NCBI GenBank assembly: GCA_031384695.1
Contig: JANNAV010000082.1
Coordinates: 1 to 5,306 of the forward strand
Source of the DNA: JANNAV01 sp031384695
GTDB lineage: Bacteria > Pseudomonadota > Alphaproteobacteria > Rhodobacterales > Rhodobacteraceae
Direction: 5' to 3'
DNA: 5,306 nt
Shown here in pieces: positions 5,284-5,306 of the stretch. The translations under genes were made by a program, and so were the position numbers. The first letter of the stretch is position 1. Every line of letters begins with the position of its first letter. The notes below the pieces were generated by a model. The model was given only the letters and a program-made list of their open reading frames with translations. It made no database searches and was not told the origin of the DNA.

Positions 5284-5306
5284 GTTTTGGCACCCTCCCC
5301 GCCCCC

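Overview
The window reads as a contig from an alphaproteobacterium, most likely of the Rhodobacteraceae/Rhodobacterales. The grounds are the GC-rich coding bias, an elongation factor P of alphaproteobacterial type, a short conserved protein known to me mainly from Rhodobacterales, and the gene order PCMT-like methyltransferase, TolC, PopZ/DUF2497-like protein. Six genes are supported, five on the minus strand and one on the plus strand. Nothing looks like a mobile element with a transposase, a defence system, a CRISPR array or an RNA gene.

Layout from left to right. Bases 1-215 are dominated by homopolymer runs (C12, T12, G16) and hold no gene; they look like a poor contig end. A 99-residue inner-membrane protein (216-515, minus) follows, then a structured dispersed repeat (587-697), then efp (733-1296, minus). 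Between efp and a divergent 108-residue conserved hypothetical gene (1510-1836, plus) lies a 213-bp promoter region with overlapping face-to-face promoter candidates. A 181-bp gap between convergent genes carries three 18-bp tandem repeats and an imperfect dyad. The right half is a minus-strand cluster, transcribed in the order PCMT-like methyltransferase (5081-4428), tolC (4402-3005), PopZ-like gene (2848-2018). A second, inverted copy of the dispersed repeat (5168-5283) lies upstream of the cluster, at the contig's right end.

How the genes may work together. The methyltransferase and tolC are 25 bp apart and probably co-transcribed. The PopZ-like gene has its own candidate promoter in the 156-bp gap after tolC. 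From memory, this order is conserved in many alphaproteobacteria and is usually followed by valS, which is absent here. TolC would supply the outer-membrane channel for type I secretion or drug efflux, and the PopZ-like protein would act at the cell pole. No direct functional link between them is shown by the sequence. EF-P rescues ribosomes stalled at polyproline.

I see no clearly new multi-gene system. The observations most worth following are the bipartite two-hairpin repeat, which in both copies can encode the same short peptide pattern, the methyltransferase that lacks the usual isoaspartyl-recognition residues, and the 3 x 18-bp intergenic repeat.
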